DNA of 29,664 nt from Acidobacteriota bacterium (GCA_021778315.1 JAJYCQ010000022.1:1-29664), one strand, 5' to 3'; positions 13,926-22,299 are shown, counted from the stretch's first letter. Numbers and translations: made by a program. Notes: generated by a model not told the origin, from the sequence alone.

Positions 13926-14702
13926 ATGAGTCAAGAGTTGGAATCGGGCATAGAGGAAATGGAGTCCGGATCGGAGAGCTCACCGGAGGGCTCCAACTGC
14001 ATACGGATTATTCTTGCGGATTCGCAGGCGATTTATCGCGTGGGGATGCGCAAGGTGTTTGCGCTGGAAGATGATATCCGGGTGGTGGCGCAGGCGGAAA
14101 CGCTGGATAATCTGTATGCGGCGCTGCAGCGGTTTCCGACGGACATTGTGGTGCTCGAGGGCCACCTGATCGCGGGAACGGTGGACGCGATTCCGGAGTT
14201 TATGCGGAAGGCTCCGGATGCGAAGCTGATTGTGCAGATATCGTCGAGCGATGAGAGCAATACGGTGGAGTTGTACCGGCGCGGGGTGCGGGGGGTGGTG
14301 CCGCGGTCGATCTCTCCGGACATGCTGGTGAAGTGCGTGCGAAAGATTGCTGCGGGAGAGACGTGGATCGATAACCAGTCGATTAGCTGGGTGATTGATG
14401 CGTACCGTGCGCAGGCGTCGATGCTGACGAATCCTCGGTCGCAGCCGAGGTTGTCCGAGAAAGAGCTGGCGATTATTGCGTGCATTACGCGAGGGATGCG
14501 GAACAAAGAGATTGCGTATCAGATTGGAACGACCGAGCAGGTGGTAAAGAATTATCTGCGGAAGATTTATGACAAGCTGGGGGTTGCGGACCGGCTGGAG
14601 CTGGCGCTGTATTGCCTGCACCACAAGATTCTACAGTCGCATGCGGTGGCCGCGGAGGTTCCTTTTGTTGACCCGGGGATTCCTCTTCGTGCGAAGCTGT
14701 AA
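13926..14702 (+). CDS. NarL/FixJ-type response regulator with atypical receiver
   Basis: 258 residues. Residues 1-24 are an acidic Ser/Glu tail. The receiver domain spans about 25-145 and the LuxR-type helix-turn-helix about 175-240 (LSEKELAIIACITRGMRNKEIAYQIG, VKNYLRKIYDKLGVADRLEL). In the receiver the phosphoacceptor position reads VVLEGH, so Glu78 replaces Asp. The acidic pocket keeps only one Asp (LADSQ, D32), and the conserved Lys is Arg127 (VPRSI). Glu at this position often mimics phosphorylation, so the protein may not need a kinase, and none is adjacent. Coupled to the PilZ gene upstream. Confidence 0.9.
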   Translation: MSQELESGIEEMESGSESSPEGSNCIRIILADSQAIYRVGMRKVFALEDDIRVVAQAETLDNLYAALQRFPTDIVVLEGHLIAGTVDAIPEFMRKAPDAKLIVQISSSDESNTVELYRRGVRGVVPRSISPDMLVKCVRKIAAGETWIDNQSISWVIDAYRAQASMLTNPRSQPRLSEKELAIIACITRGMRNKEIAYQIGTTEQVVKNYLRKIYDKLGVADRLELALYCLHHKILQSHAVAAEVPFVDPGIPLRAKL

Positions 14703-14756
14703 CAAGCCGGACTGAGGTTTGGGTCTGAGACTTACTAGGGATTGGGGCTGCTGACG

Positions 14757-16016
14757 ATGGGGGTGGTGCAGCCGTTTCTTGCGTTGAACCCGAAGGAACG
14801 GCGTGCGTTTACGGCGTGCTTCCTGGGATGGACGCTGGATGCGTTCGATTTTTTTCTGCTGACATTTTGTCTGGATGCGATTGCAGTCACGTTCCATGTG
14901 AGCCTGGCGACGGCGGCGAAGAGCATCTTCTGGACACTGCTGATGAGGCCGGTGGGGGCGCTGGTTTTTGGAGTGCTGGCGGAGAGGTTTGGGCGCAAGG
15001 GAACGCTGATGGTGAACGTGGTGAGCTACTCGCTGTTTGCGATTGCTTCAGCGTTTGCGCCGACGTTCGGCTGGTTTCTGGCGACGCGTGCGCTGTTTGG
15101 CGTGGCGATGGGAGGGGAGTGGGGAGTGGGTGCGGCGTTGGCGCTTGAGAGCCTGCCGGCGAAGGGGCGAGGGTTCTTTTCGGGGCTGCTGCAGGAGGGA
15201 TATGTGGTGGGCAATATGCTGGCGGCGCTGGTGTATCTGCTGTTTCCTTATGTGCATGGGGCGGGGATGTTCAGCGCGTGGAGGGTGTTGTTCCTGGTGG
15301 GGGCGGTGCCGTCGTTGCTGTTGCTGCTGCTGTTGAGGAAGGTGGAGGAGTCTCCGGCGTGGCTGGCGCAGAGAGAGGCGGCGAAGGTGGTGGGAGGGGA
15401 GAAGCGGCGGCTGGGAGCGAGGGCGGTGTGGAAGAATCTGCCGAGCCTGTTGGCTCTGACGGCGCTGCTGACGGCGTTGATGGCGCTGAGCCATGGGACG
15501 CAGGATTTGTATCCGACGTTTTTAAAACATGACCACGCGATCAAGGGCGTGGCGCTGACGGCGATTGCGATTGTGGGCAATGTTGGCGCGGTGTTTGGAG
15601 GGATCTGGTTTGGAGGATATTCGGAGCGGGTGGGGAGGCGGAGGGCGATTGTGACGGCGGTGCTGCTGGCGATTCCGATGATTCCGATGTGGGCGTGGAG
15701 TCATTCGGCGGTGCTGCTGGCGGTGGGAGGATTTGCGATGCAGTTTATGGTGCAGGGGGCGTGGGGGGTGATCCCGGTGCATTTGAATGAGATGTCGCCA
15801 CCGGCGGTGCGGGCGATCTTTCCGGGGCTGGCGTACCAGTTGGGGAACGTGTTGGCGTCGAGGAACAGTGTGCTGCAGGCGGCGGCGGCGACGAAGTATT
15901 TTGGGGGGAGATTTGGACCGGTGATGTCGCTGACGGTGGTGATTGTGGCGCTGAGCGCGGCGGTGATTACGGCGTTGGGACGCGAGGCGAAGGGTGCGGA
16001 TTTGTCGACACTTTGA
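14757..16016 (+). CDS. MFS transporter, sialate/lactate-proton-symporter type
   Basis: 419 residues from the ATG at 14757; a TTG at 14742 is an alternative start and neither has a strong ribosome-binding site. Twelve hydrophobic segments are evident. The opening CFLGWTLDAFDFFLLTF, the loop 2-3 motif ERFGRKGTL, RALFGVAMGGEWGVGAALALESLP and the repeated ERVGRRRAI loop match the NanT/Jen1-like branch of the major facilitator superfamily, which takes up organic acids with protons. Sits in the cytoplasmic membrane. Substrate not determinable. It precedes phhA by about 40 bases on the same strand, so a link with aromatic acid uptake is possible. Confidence 0.85.
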   Translation: MGVVQPFLALNPKERRAFTACFLGWTLDAFDFFLLTFCLDAIAVTFHVSLATAAKSIFWTLLMRPVGALVFGVLAERFGRKGTLMVNVVSYSLFAIASAFAPTFGWFLATRALFGVAMGGEWGVGAALALESLPAKGRGFFSGLLQEGYVVGNMLAALVYLLFPYVHGAGMFSAWRVLFLVGAVPSLLLLLLLRKVEESPAWLAQREAAKVVGGEKRRLGARAVWKNLPSLLALTALLTALMALSHGTQDLYPTFLKHDHAIKGVALTAIAIVGNVGAVFGGIWFGGYSERVGRRRAIVTAVLLAIPMIPMWAWSHSAVLLAVGGFAMQFMVQGAWGVIPVHLNEMSPPAVRAIFPGLAYQLGNVLASRNSVLQAAAATKYFGGRFGPVMSLTVVIVALSAAVITALGREAKGADLSTL

Positions 16017-16055
16017 GGGGCGGGAACGGTCTAACATGGTGGGAGGAGAGTGGGT

Positions 16056-16811
16056 ATGAACGCGCCTGTGATTGAATCGCCGAAGCTGGTGGCCTCGCTG
16101 CCTTATTTGATTGAGCAGAACTGGGCGGGGTATACGCCGGAGCAGCATGCGATCTGGTCGGAGCTGGTGACTCGCCGGATGCCGCAACTGGAGGAGCATG
16201 CGTGCGCGGCGTACCTGGAGGGGTTTGAGCAGATTGGGCTGCAGGTGGACCGGCTGCCGGAGCTGGCGAAGGTGAGTGCGAGGCTGCAGCCGAGGACGGG
16301 ATGGAGTTCGACTCCGGTGAGTGGGTTTCTTCCGTCGGATGCATTCTTTGAGATGCTGGCGGCGAGGAAGTTTCCGACGACGACGTGGATTCGGAGTCGA
16401 GATGCGATGGAATATACGCCGGAGCCGGATATCTTTCATGATGTGTTTGGGCATGTGCCGATGCATGCTCATCCGGTGTTCGCGGACTTTCTGGAGCACT
16501 ACGGGAAGGTGTGCGCGGGACTGAAGAGTGCGGAGGCGCTGGAGCGGATGGGGAGGCTGTTCTGGTTCACGGTGGAGTTTGGGGTGATTCGCGAGGCGGG
16601 GAAGATTAAGGTGTATGGGAGCGGGCTGATCTCGTCGCATGGGGAGTGCACGCACGTGGTGGAGCGCGGATCGGGATTGGAGATTCGCGAGTTTGATCTG
16701 GAGAAGGTGCTGGATACGGTGGTGGATGTGAGCAAGATGCAGCCGGTGCTGTATGCGATTGAGAGCTTCGACCAGATTTATGAGGCGGCGAAGGAGACGG
16801 AGTCGCGGCTG
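16056..16811 (+). CDS. phhA: Phenylalanine 4-monooxygenase
   Basis: Non-heme iron, pterin-dependent hydroxylation of phenylalanine to tyrosine. 251 residues from the ATG at 16056, nine bases after GGAGG (16042-16046); a GTG at 16050 lies too close to it. TPEPDIFHDVFGHVPMHAHP carries the iron ligands His128 and His133, and FWFTVEFGVI carries Glu174. YGSGLISSHGE is also typical of aromatic amino acid hydroxylases. The stop falls near 16815, in agreement with the frame. No pterin-4a-carbinolamine dehydratase or tyrosine catabolism gene is adjacent. Confidence 0.95.
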
Positions 16812-16832
16812 GGGTAGAGCGGCTGAGGGCGA

Positions 16833-17177
16833 CTATAGGCTGGCTTCAGCATCCTGAACGGTGGGGAAGTTCTTCACGATGGTGTCGAGTTTGGTGAGAC
16901 TAAGGAGCGTTTGTACTCGCGAATTTGCTCCCGCGAGGAGGAACGTTCTGCCGTCGCGCTCGGCGGATACGTAGTAGTTGGCGATGACGCCGATACCAGC
17001 GGAGTCTATGTAGGGAGTGTCTGTGAGATCAAGAATCAACACCTGCGGCTTGATCGAGCGCAACTCTTCCTGAAAGGGAAACATGGTCGAGAGCGTAAGT
17101 GGGCCGGTGAGTTTGAAAATCGTCGTTCCGTCCTGCTTGCCCAAGGAGAAGACATGATTCAGGGGAGTATCGTGCAT
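16833..17177 (-). CDS. STAS-domain anti-sigma factor antagonist
   Basis: 114 residues, a single STAS domain of the SpoIIAA/RsbV kind. LILDLTDTPYIDSAGIGVI (47-65) includes the DSAG motif, with Ser59 as the residue phosphorylated in such proteins by a partner anti-sigma kinase. No kinase or sigma gene is nearby, so the partner is elsewhere. It converges on phhA with a short spacer; its upstream side faces the sulfite reductase leader region. Confidence 0.9.
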   Translation of the reverse strand: MHDTPLNHVFSLGKQDGTTIFKLTGPLTLSTMFPFQEELRSIKPQVLILDLTDTPYIDSAGIGVIANYYVSAERDGRTFLLAGANSRVQTLLSLTKLDTIVKNFPTVQDAEASL

Positions 17178-17291
17178 GCAACGAAGTATATAAAGCGGTG
17201 GACGGTTGAAGTATTACAGGTCCATGAATACGGCGGTTAGAATAGCGGCGGCGGTTTGACGATTCAGGAGCAGGCGACTATCTTAAATGAT

Positions 17292-17363
17292 ATGAGTTTT
17301 GTTTGCAGCGCGGCGTGTTGTCCTTGTCCAGGCCTTGAGGCCTCGGATGCTGCTGCTTGTTGA
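17292..17363 (+). CDS. Cysteine-rich leader peptide
   Basis: A 23-codon ORF, ATG at 17292 to TGA at 17361. It starts MSFVCSAACCPCP and ends AAAC; five of 23 codons are Cys (TGC, TGT, TGT, TGT, TGT), two of them adjacent and one immediately before the stop. It ends 37 bases before a perfect terminator hairpin, which precedes the sulfite/nitrite reductase gene. This arrangement fits a leader whose translation senses cysteinyl-tRNA. A longer reading from a TTG at 17256 is possible. No strong Shine-Dalgarno is seen for the ATG (GGAG at 17267 is about 21 bases away), which is the main weakness. Confidence 0.55.
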   Translation: MSFVCSAACCPCPGLEASDAAAC

Positions 17364-17399
17364 ACCCTGGATAAGCTAAAGCTAAGAGTTACCCCAAGT

Positions 17400-17432
17400 G
17401 CCCACGAATTGAATCGTGGGCCTTTTGCTTTT
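17400..17432 (+). terminator. Attenuator-type terminator upstream of the reductase operon
   Basis: GCCCACGA (17400-17407), loop ATTGAA, TCGTGGGC (17414-17421), then CTTTTGCTTTT. The 8-bp GC-rich stem with T-rich tail is a classic intrinsic terminator, placed inside the leader and not after a gene. I did not find a convincing competing antiterminator, only a short AGGCC/GGCCT hairpin at 17330-17343 within the leader ORF. Confidence 0.75.
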
Positions 17433-17466
17433 GGGCTGAAATTTTTGAGATGGATTGGAGATTACG

Positions 17467-19188
17467 GTGAGCGAGATAGTGAAGGCTGGTGCGGTTGTGG
17501 TGAAGGAGACGAAGGCGCAGAGGTCGGAGCGGCTGAAGTTGGCGAAGAATCCGTGGGCGGCGTGGGATGAGGTGCGGCAGTTTGCGCGCGAGGGTCGCGA
17601 GAGCGTGGTGCCGGAGTGGGCGGAGTTCTACTTCAAGTGGTGGGGCGTGTATACGCAGGGCGATGGCGCGGGCGTGACCGGCGGAGCGGGTGGCACGGGC
17701 AAGGCGACTGAGTATTTCATGATGCGCATCGGGCTGCCGAATGGGTTGCTGACGGCGAAGCAGGTACACGCGATTGCGGATCTGACGGCGAAGCATGCCA
17801 GGGGAGTGGCGGACATTACGACGCGGCAGAATATTCAGCTGCACTGGTTGACGATTGAGTCGCTGCCGGAGGTGGTGGAGGAGTTGACGGCGCTGGGGCT
17901 GAGTCCGAAGGGGGCCTGCGGCGATGTGGTGCGGAATGTGACGGGGTGCCCGCTGGCGGGGATGGACGGGCATGAGCTGGTGGATGCGTCGCCGCTGGCG
18001 GTGGAGATTGCGAAGAAGCTGACGGGGAATCCGGAGTTTGTTAACCTTCCCCGGAAGTTCAAGATTTCGGTGACGGGATGCCCGATCTGGTGCAGCTATC
18101 CGGAGATTAATGATGTGGGGCTGACGGCGCTGAAGAGGGTGAAGGATGGGCGCGAAGAGATTGGGTACAGCATTCGCGTGGGCGGAGGGCTGTCGGCTGA
18201 GCCGCATTTGGCGGTGCGGTTGAATGCGTTTATTCCGCAGGATAAGGCGCTGGATACGGTGATTGCGGTGTGCGAGATCTTTCGCGAGCAGGAGGCGCTG
18301 CGCGAGAGCCGGACGCATGCCCGGATCAAGTATTTATTTATGAAGCATGGGTGGACGGCGGAGTCGATGCTGGCGGCGATTGAGGAGAAGCTGGGGTACA
18401 AATTTGACGCGGCGGAGGAGGGGCCGATTGCGGAGGATGTGTATCGCGACCACGTGGGCGTACACCAACAGAAGCAGGAAGGGCTGAGCTATGTGGGCGT
18501 GACGGTGCTGAATGGGAGGCTGAATCCGGAGCAGTTGCATGCGTTGGCGACGCTGAGTGAGACGTATGGGGATGGGCATCTGCGGGCGACGATTGGACAG
18601 AATATTGTGCTGGTGAATGTTCCGAACGCGAAGACGCAGGAGCTGGTGGAGCAGATTTCGGCGCTGGGGTTGGAGGTGCAGCCGACGGTGTTTTATCGCG
18701 GGGCTGTGGCTTGCACGGGGACGGAGTTTTGCAAGCTCGCGATTGCGGAGACGAAAGGGTTTGCGAAGTGGCTGGTGGGGGAGATGGAGGAGCGGTTGCC
18801 GGAGTTCGATCAGCAGCTGCGGCTGCATGTGACGGGCTGCACGAATAGCTGCGGGCAGAGCTGGATTGCGGACATCGGGCTGGAGGGAAAGAAGCTGAAG
18901 AAGGATGGGAAGCTGGTCGACGCATTTTATTTTTGCGTGGGCGGGGCGGTGGGTCAGTATGCCGGAATTGCGCGGCAGATTGGGTATCGCGCGGCGGCGG
19001 AGGATTGCCCGGAGGCGATTGAGCGGCTGCTGCGCGGGTATTTGAAGCAGCGGAGTGAGGGAGAGAATTTGCGGTCGTACTTTCGGCGGACGAGTGACGA
19101 GGATTTGCGGGCGCAGCTTGCGGGCGCGGTTGTGGAGGCGGTGGAACGTGATCCGTCGCCGGGACGAGTTCCTGCGAGTGTTGGGTAA
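17467..19188 (+). CDS. Siroheme-dependent sulfite/nitrite reductase (ferredoxin type)
   Basis: 573 residues from the GTG at 17467, which has GGAG six bases upstream; a TTG at 17455 overlaps that site. Six-electron reduction of sulfite to sulfide, or nitrite to ammonia, with siroheme and a 4Fe-4S cluster. Two nitrite/sulfite reductase half-repeats are visible: ITTRQNIQLHW and GQNIVLVNV substrate/cofactor segments. The cluster cysteines are CTGTEFC (C416, C422) and TGCTNSCGQ (C458, C462). Sequence alone does not settle sulfite against nitrite. The upstream Cys-rich leader and attenuator favour sulfite assimilation. The two following genes make its siroheme. Confidence 0.92.
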   Translation: MSEIVKAGAVVVKETKAQRSERLKLAKNPWAAWDEVRQFAREGRESVVPEWAEFYFKWWGVYTQGDGAGVTGGAGGTGKATEYFMMRIGLPNGLLTAKQVHAIADLTAKHARGVADITTRQNIQLHWLTIESLPEVVEELTALGLSPKGACGDVVRNVTGCPLAGMDGHELVDASPLAVEIAKKLTGNPEFVNLPRKFKISVTGCPIWCSYPEINDVGLTALKRVKDGREEIGYSIRVGGGLSAEPHLAVRLNAFIPQDKALDTVIAVCEIFREQEALRESRTHARIKYLFMKHGWTAESMLAAIEEKLGYKFDAAEEGPIAEDVYRDHVGVHQQKQEGLSYVGVTVLNGRLNPEQLHALATLSETYGDGHLRATIGQNIVLVNVPNAKTQELVEQISALGLEVQPTVFYRGAVACTGTEFCKLAIAETKGFAKWLVGEMEERLPEFDQQLRLHVTGCTNSCGQSWIADIGLEGKKLKKDGKLVDAFYFCVGGAVGQYAGIARQIGYRAAAEDCPEAIERLLRGYLKQRSEGENLRSYFRRTSDEDLRAQLAGAVVEAVERDPSPGRVPASVG

Positions 19189-19197
19189 GGAGAGGGT

Positions 19198-19848
19198 ATG
19201 AGTTTGTTTCCGATTTTTTTGAAGCTGGCGGCGAGGCCCTGCGTGGTGGTGGGCGCGGGGAATATTGCGGAGTCGAAGATTGAGAGCTTGTTGATTGCGG
19301 AGGCGAGCGTGACGGTGATTGCTCCGGAGGCGTTGCCTCGCGTGCGGGCTTGGGCGGAGGCTGGAGAGTTGCGGTGGGAGCAGCGGGAGTATAGAGCGGG
19401 AGATTTGGCGGGGGCGTTCCTGGTGGTGGCGGGGACGGCTACGGCGGCGGTGAATCGTGCGGTGTATGCGGAGGCGAGTGCAGCGAATATTTTGTGCAAT
19501 GCTGTGGATGATCCACCGTTTTGCGACTACTACTTTCCGAGTGTGGTGCGACGGGGGGAGTTGCAGATTGCGATTTCTACGGCGGGAGAGAGTCCGGCGC
19601 TGGCGCAGCGGTTGCGGAAGGAGATCAACGCGCAGCTGCCGTTGGATACGGGCGAATGGTTGATGGAGTTGGGGCGGCTGCGTCGTGAGGTTACGGCGGT
19701 GGAGCCCGTTGGCGAGGAGAGGAAGTTGCTGCTGCATGAGCTGGCGCAGCGTGAGGTGTGTGGGTTTGCGGAGTGTCCTTCGCGGATGAGGGCGCGGCAA
19801 CATGCGCGGGAGCTTGGATATGTTTTGGCGGGCGAGGTGAAGGCATGA
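19198..19848 (+). CDS. Precorrin-2 dehydrogenase / sirohydrochlorin ferrochelatase
   Basis: 216 residues, corresponding to the N-terminal half of CysG or to Met8p. Oxidises precorrin-2 with NAD and inserts iron to give siroheme. CVVVGAGNIAESKIESLL (15-32) is the NAD-binding Rossmann start, with Ala in place of the middle Gly of the usual GGG. LCNAVDDPPFCDYYFPSVVRRGELQIAISTAGESPALAQRLR is highly characteristic. Nine bases after the reductase stop. Its TGA overlaps the ATG of the next gene (ATGA), so the two halves of CysG are separate but translationally coupled. Confidence 0.93.
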   Translation: MSLFPIFLKLAARPCVVVGAGNIAESKIESLLIAEASVTVIAPEALPRVRAWAEAGELRWEQREYRAGDLAGAFLVVAGTATAAVNRAVYAEASAANILCNAVDDPPFCDYYFPSVVRRGELQIAISTAGESPALAQRLRKEINAQLPLDTGEWLMELGRLRREVTAVEPVGEERKLLLHELAQREVCGFAECPSRMRARQHARELGYVLAGEVKA

Positions 19849-20642
19849 CTACGGCGCAGAAGGGTGTGGTGTATTTGGTGGGGGCGGGGCCGGGTGATCC
19901 GGAGTTATTGACGGTGCGCGCGCTGCGGTTGCTGGAGTCGGCGGACGTGGTGCTGCATGATGACCTGGTTCCGGAGGAGGTGCTGGCGCTGGTGCATCGG
20001 CATGCGCTGATTACGAGCGTGGGGAAGCGGTGCGGGCGGCCGCGGATTACGCAGGCGGGGATACATGCGCTGATGATTGAGTCGGCGCTGGCGGGGCAGA
20101 GCGTGGTGCGGTTGAAGAGTGGCGACCCGCTGGTGTTTGGAAGAGCGGGCGAGGAGATTGCGGCGCTGCGGGCAGCGGGGATCTCGTTTGAGGTGGTGCC
20201 GGGTGTGACGGCGGCGCTGGCTGCGGGGGCGGCGCTGGGGTTGCCGTTGACGGATCGGAAGACTGCGTCGAAGTTGATTTTTTGCACGGGGCATCATGCG
20301 GCGGAGAAGACGGATGCTCCTCCGATATGGAGTGGGGTGCTGCCCGAGGATGCGACGCTGGTGGTGTATATGCCGGGGCGCCATACGGGGCGGATTGCGC
20401 GGGAGTTGCGGGAGGCGGGGGTGGCGGAGGATGTGGCTTGCTGCGCGATCTCTCATGCGGCTACAGCGCGACAAAGTTGGGTCGCGGGGACGGTGGCGGA
20501 GTTGGATGGGTTGAGGTGCGGGCCGGCGCCGGTGCTGCTGCTGGTGGGGAGAGCGATGGCGTCGTTGCTGGTGGGGGAGGATGAGGCGGTGGGGCGTGAG
20601 GTGGTGGATGCGGCTGTTGAGGGGTTGGGGCTGCGGGAGTAG
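19845..20642 (+). CDS. cobA: Uroporphyrinogen-III C-methyltransferase (SUMT)
   Basis: 265 residues. Transfers two methyl groups from S-adenosylmethionine to uroporphyrinogen III, giving precorrin-2. VYLVGAGPGDPELLTVRALRLL (9-30), RLKSGDPLVFGRAGEE and FEVVPGVTAALAA are the standard SUMT motifs. The ATG at 19845 overlaps the stop of the previous gene; the longer open frame upstream overlaps it in another frame and is discarded. Last gene of the reductase-siroheme operon. The hairpin-rich spacer 20643-20802 follows. Confidence 0.95.
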   Translation: MTTAQKGVVYLVGAGPGDPELLTVRALRLLESADVVLHDDLVPEEVLALVHRHALITSVGKRCGRPRITQAGIHALMIESALAGQSVVRLKSGDPLVFGRAGEEIAALRAAGISFEVVPGVTAALAAGAALGLPLTDRKTASKLIFCTGHHAAEKTDAPPIWSGVLPEDATLVVYMPGRHTGRIARELREAGVAEDVACCAISHAATARQSWVAGTVAELDGLRCGPAPVLLLVGRAMASLLVGEDEAVGREVVDAAVEGLGLRE

Positions 20643-20668
20643 TACAGATTTGAGATGGGCGGGAGCGG

Positions 20669-20716
20669 TCGCGCGTCGTAACGCGCGATACCCACATCTC
20701 AGAATCGAGATATGGG
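20669..20716. repeat. Palindromic elements, including CCCACATCTC repeat copy 1
   Basis: TCGCGCGT-CGTA-ACGCGCGA (20669-20688) is a perfect 8-bp hairpin. It is followed at 20691-20716 by CCCACATCTC-AGAATC-GAGATATGGG, a 10-bp stem with one mismatch, then GGCACCCGGC. The second element recurs at 24613-24638 as a perfect palindrome. Both are intergenic, REP-like. They could help end the cobA transcript but lack a T-run. Confidence 0.75.
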
Positions 20717-20802
20717 GCACCCGGCAGCAGATTCCCTGCGGTATTGCGGACCAAAATGGAATGGCGATACCCAGGAAAGTTAGCCTTTGCTGCGCTTGAA
20801 GG

Positions 20803-21885
20803 CTAGGGTTTGGGGGCGGATTCGTTTAGGAGTTGGACCAGGTAGTTTTGCCAGATGGAGGCTATGGTGTGGGTACCGTGGCCTCGGGTTTTGTCGGTGA
20901 TGGGGAGGAGGACGAACTTTGCGTTGGGCATCGTGTGGACCATCTTTTCGGCGATGCCTAGTTCGGGTGGGTTGATGAAGTCGTCGGCGGAGTTGACCCA
21001 CATGACGGGGACCTTGATGCGGTCGAGGTGCTGGCTGGGATCGTAGTTGCGGGAGGCGTCGATGTAGTAGATGAGGTTGTTGGCGTCGGTGGAGGCGGTG
21101 GTGCGGGTGAGGTAGTTGTCGACGTAGGCTTCGGCGGCGGCGCGGGTGGGTTCTTCCTTCTGCATGACGAGGGGAGCGGAGCCCATGATGAGGAGCATTT
21201 CGTTGGCGGTGCGGAGGCCTACGAGGGGCTCGGTGGTGTAGTTGCCGTTTTGCCACGCGGGATCGCGTTCGATGTTCTCGATGGCCATGTAGCGCATCAT
21301 GCGATTGCGGCCACCGAGCTGGACGGGGAGGCAGGCGAGGGGCATGAGGGCGTCGGAGAAGCCGGGGTAGGTTTCTCCCCAGACGAAGCTCTGCATGCAG
21401 CCCATGGAGGTGCCGAGGACGAGGCGGAGGTGGTCTACGTGGAGGCCGTCGAGGAGCATCTGGTGCTGGGAGCGGACCATGTCGTCGTAGTCGTAGTGGG
21501 GGAACTTCATGCGGAGGCCGTCGGAGGGTTTGGAGGAGTCGCCGTGGCCGATGTCGTCTGGGAAGATGAGGTAGTAGTGGGTGATGTCGAGGGGCTGGCC
21601 GGGGCCGAAGAGGACGGTGGAGAAGACGGGATTGAAGAGGGTGTGGGCGTTGCCTCCGGTGCCGTGGAGGAGGAGGACGGCGTTGTCGACGTGGCCGCTG
21701 GCGTCGCGGTGGGGCGTGCCGAGGGTGAGGTAGTGGAGCTTGAGGTCGGGGAGGGATTCTCCGGAGGTGAAGTGGAAGTCGTGGGCGATGTAGTCGCCGG
21801 GGACGCCGGTGTAGGTGGGGGTGGCGGTGGTTTGTGCGGAGGCGGTGAGGGCGGTGAGGAGGGCGAGGGTGAGGAGCTTGTGCAT
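20803..21885 (-). CDS. Exported MetX-like alpha/beta hydrolase
   Basis: 360 residues. Signal peptide of about 17 residues (MHKLLTLALLTALTASA). The rest follows the homoserine O-acetyltransferase-like fold: LHYLTLGTPHRD, NAVLLLHGTGGNAHTLF, LIFPDDIGHGDSSKPSDGLRMKFPHYDYDDMV. The nucleophile elbow is LGTSMGCMQ (Ser160), followed by VMWVNSADDFINPPE and a His in TRGHGTH. Secretion argues against methionine synthesis; it is more likely a periplasmic esterase or acyltransferase. The ATG at 21885-21883 is chosen because upstream codons come from the repeat array. Upstream lies 21886-22310, filled by repeats. Confidence 0.87.
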   Translation of the reverse strand: MHKLLTLALLTALTASAQTTATPTYTGVPGDYIAHDFHFTSGESLPDLKLHYLTLGTPHRDASGHVDNAVLLLHGTGGNAHTLFNPVFSTVLFGPGQPLDITHYYLIFPDDIGHGDSSKPSDGLRMKFPHYDYDDMVRSQHQMLLDGLHVDHLRLVLGTSMGCMQSFVWGETYPGFSDALMPLACLPVQLGGRNRMMRYMAIENIERDPAWQNGNYTTEPLVGLRTANEMLLIMGSAPLVMQKEEPTRAAAEAYVDNYLTRTTASTDANNLIYYIDASRNYDPSQHLDRIKVPVMWVNSADDFINPPELGIAEKMVHTMPNAKFVLLPITDKTRGHGTHTIASIWQNYLVQLLNESAPKP

Positions 21886-21959
21886 GGCGGAGATCCTTGG
21901 GCGCTTGGTTGCGCGGGGGGCGGGGTCCTCGCGTTGCGAGGAATTACAGATGGTGGGGC

Positions 21960-22200
21960 AACGGCAAAGGTAAAGGCAGAAGCAACAGAAGAAGCAGATC
22001 CCTACGGGATGACAGCCAGAAAGGCAAGAGCAAGAGCAAGTGCAAGTGCAACGGCAAGAGCAAACGCAAGAGCCAATACGGGTGTCCTTCGCTTCGCTCA
22101 AGGATGACGGCGAAAAACTCGCAAAGGCAACTACAAAGGCAAGAACAAGACCACTGCAAAGGTAAGAAAAAGGCAACTGCAAAGGCAAGAACAACGTAAC
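21960..22200. repeat. GCAAGN/GCAAAG hexamer array with GTCCTTCGCTTCGCTC unit
   Basis: Six-base units (GCAAAG, GCAAGA, GCAAGT, GCAACA and variants) run through most of the segment. A CAGATCCCTACGGGATGACAG block lies near 21996, and one GTCCTTCGCTTCGCTC copy at 22084-22110. Same composite family as 9748-9944. The gene-free stretch 21886-22310 (425 bases) otherwise holds only the promoter region of the MetX-like gene and the M61 terminator. Confidence 0.8.
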
Positions 22201-22274
22201 TGCAACTGCGGATCACTGCGGGATTACAAACCAAGAAGAGGCGAAGGCGCAGTCAGGTCAACGGGTTTTGTGAA

Positions 22275-22299
22275 GGGCGCGAAATTTGGGTTCGCGCCC
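22275..22299 (-). terminator. Hairpin after the M61 peptidase gene
   Basis: GGGCGCGAA (22275-22283), 7-base loop, TTCGCGCCC (22291-22299): a perfect 9-bp stem 11 bases beyond the stop of the - strand peptidase gene. The following sequence is only weakly T-rich (TTCACAAAA). Confidence 0.55.

Noticed and set aside
17455..17466. TTG at 17455 as start of the reductase
   Set aside because: It overlaps the GGAG ribosome-binding site that serves the GTG at 17467.
20669..20688. Rho-independent terminator after cobA
   Set aside because: A good 8-bp hairpin, but no T-run follows; treated as a palindromic repeat instead.
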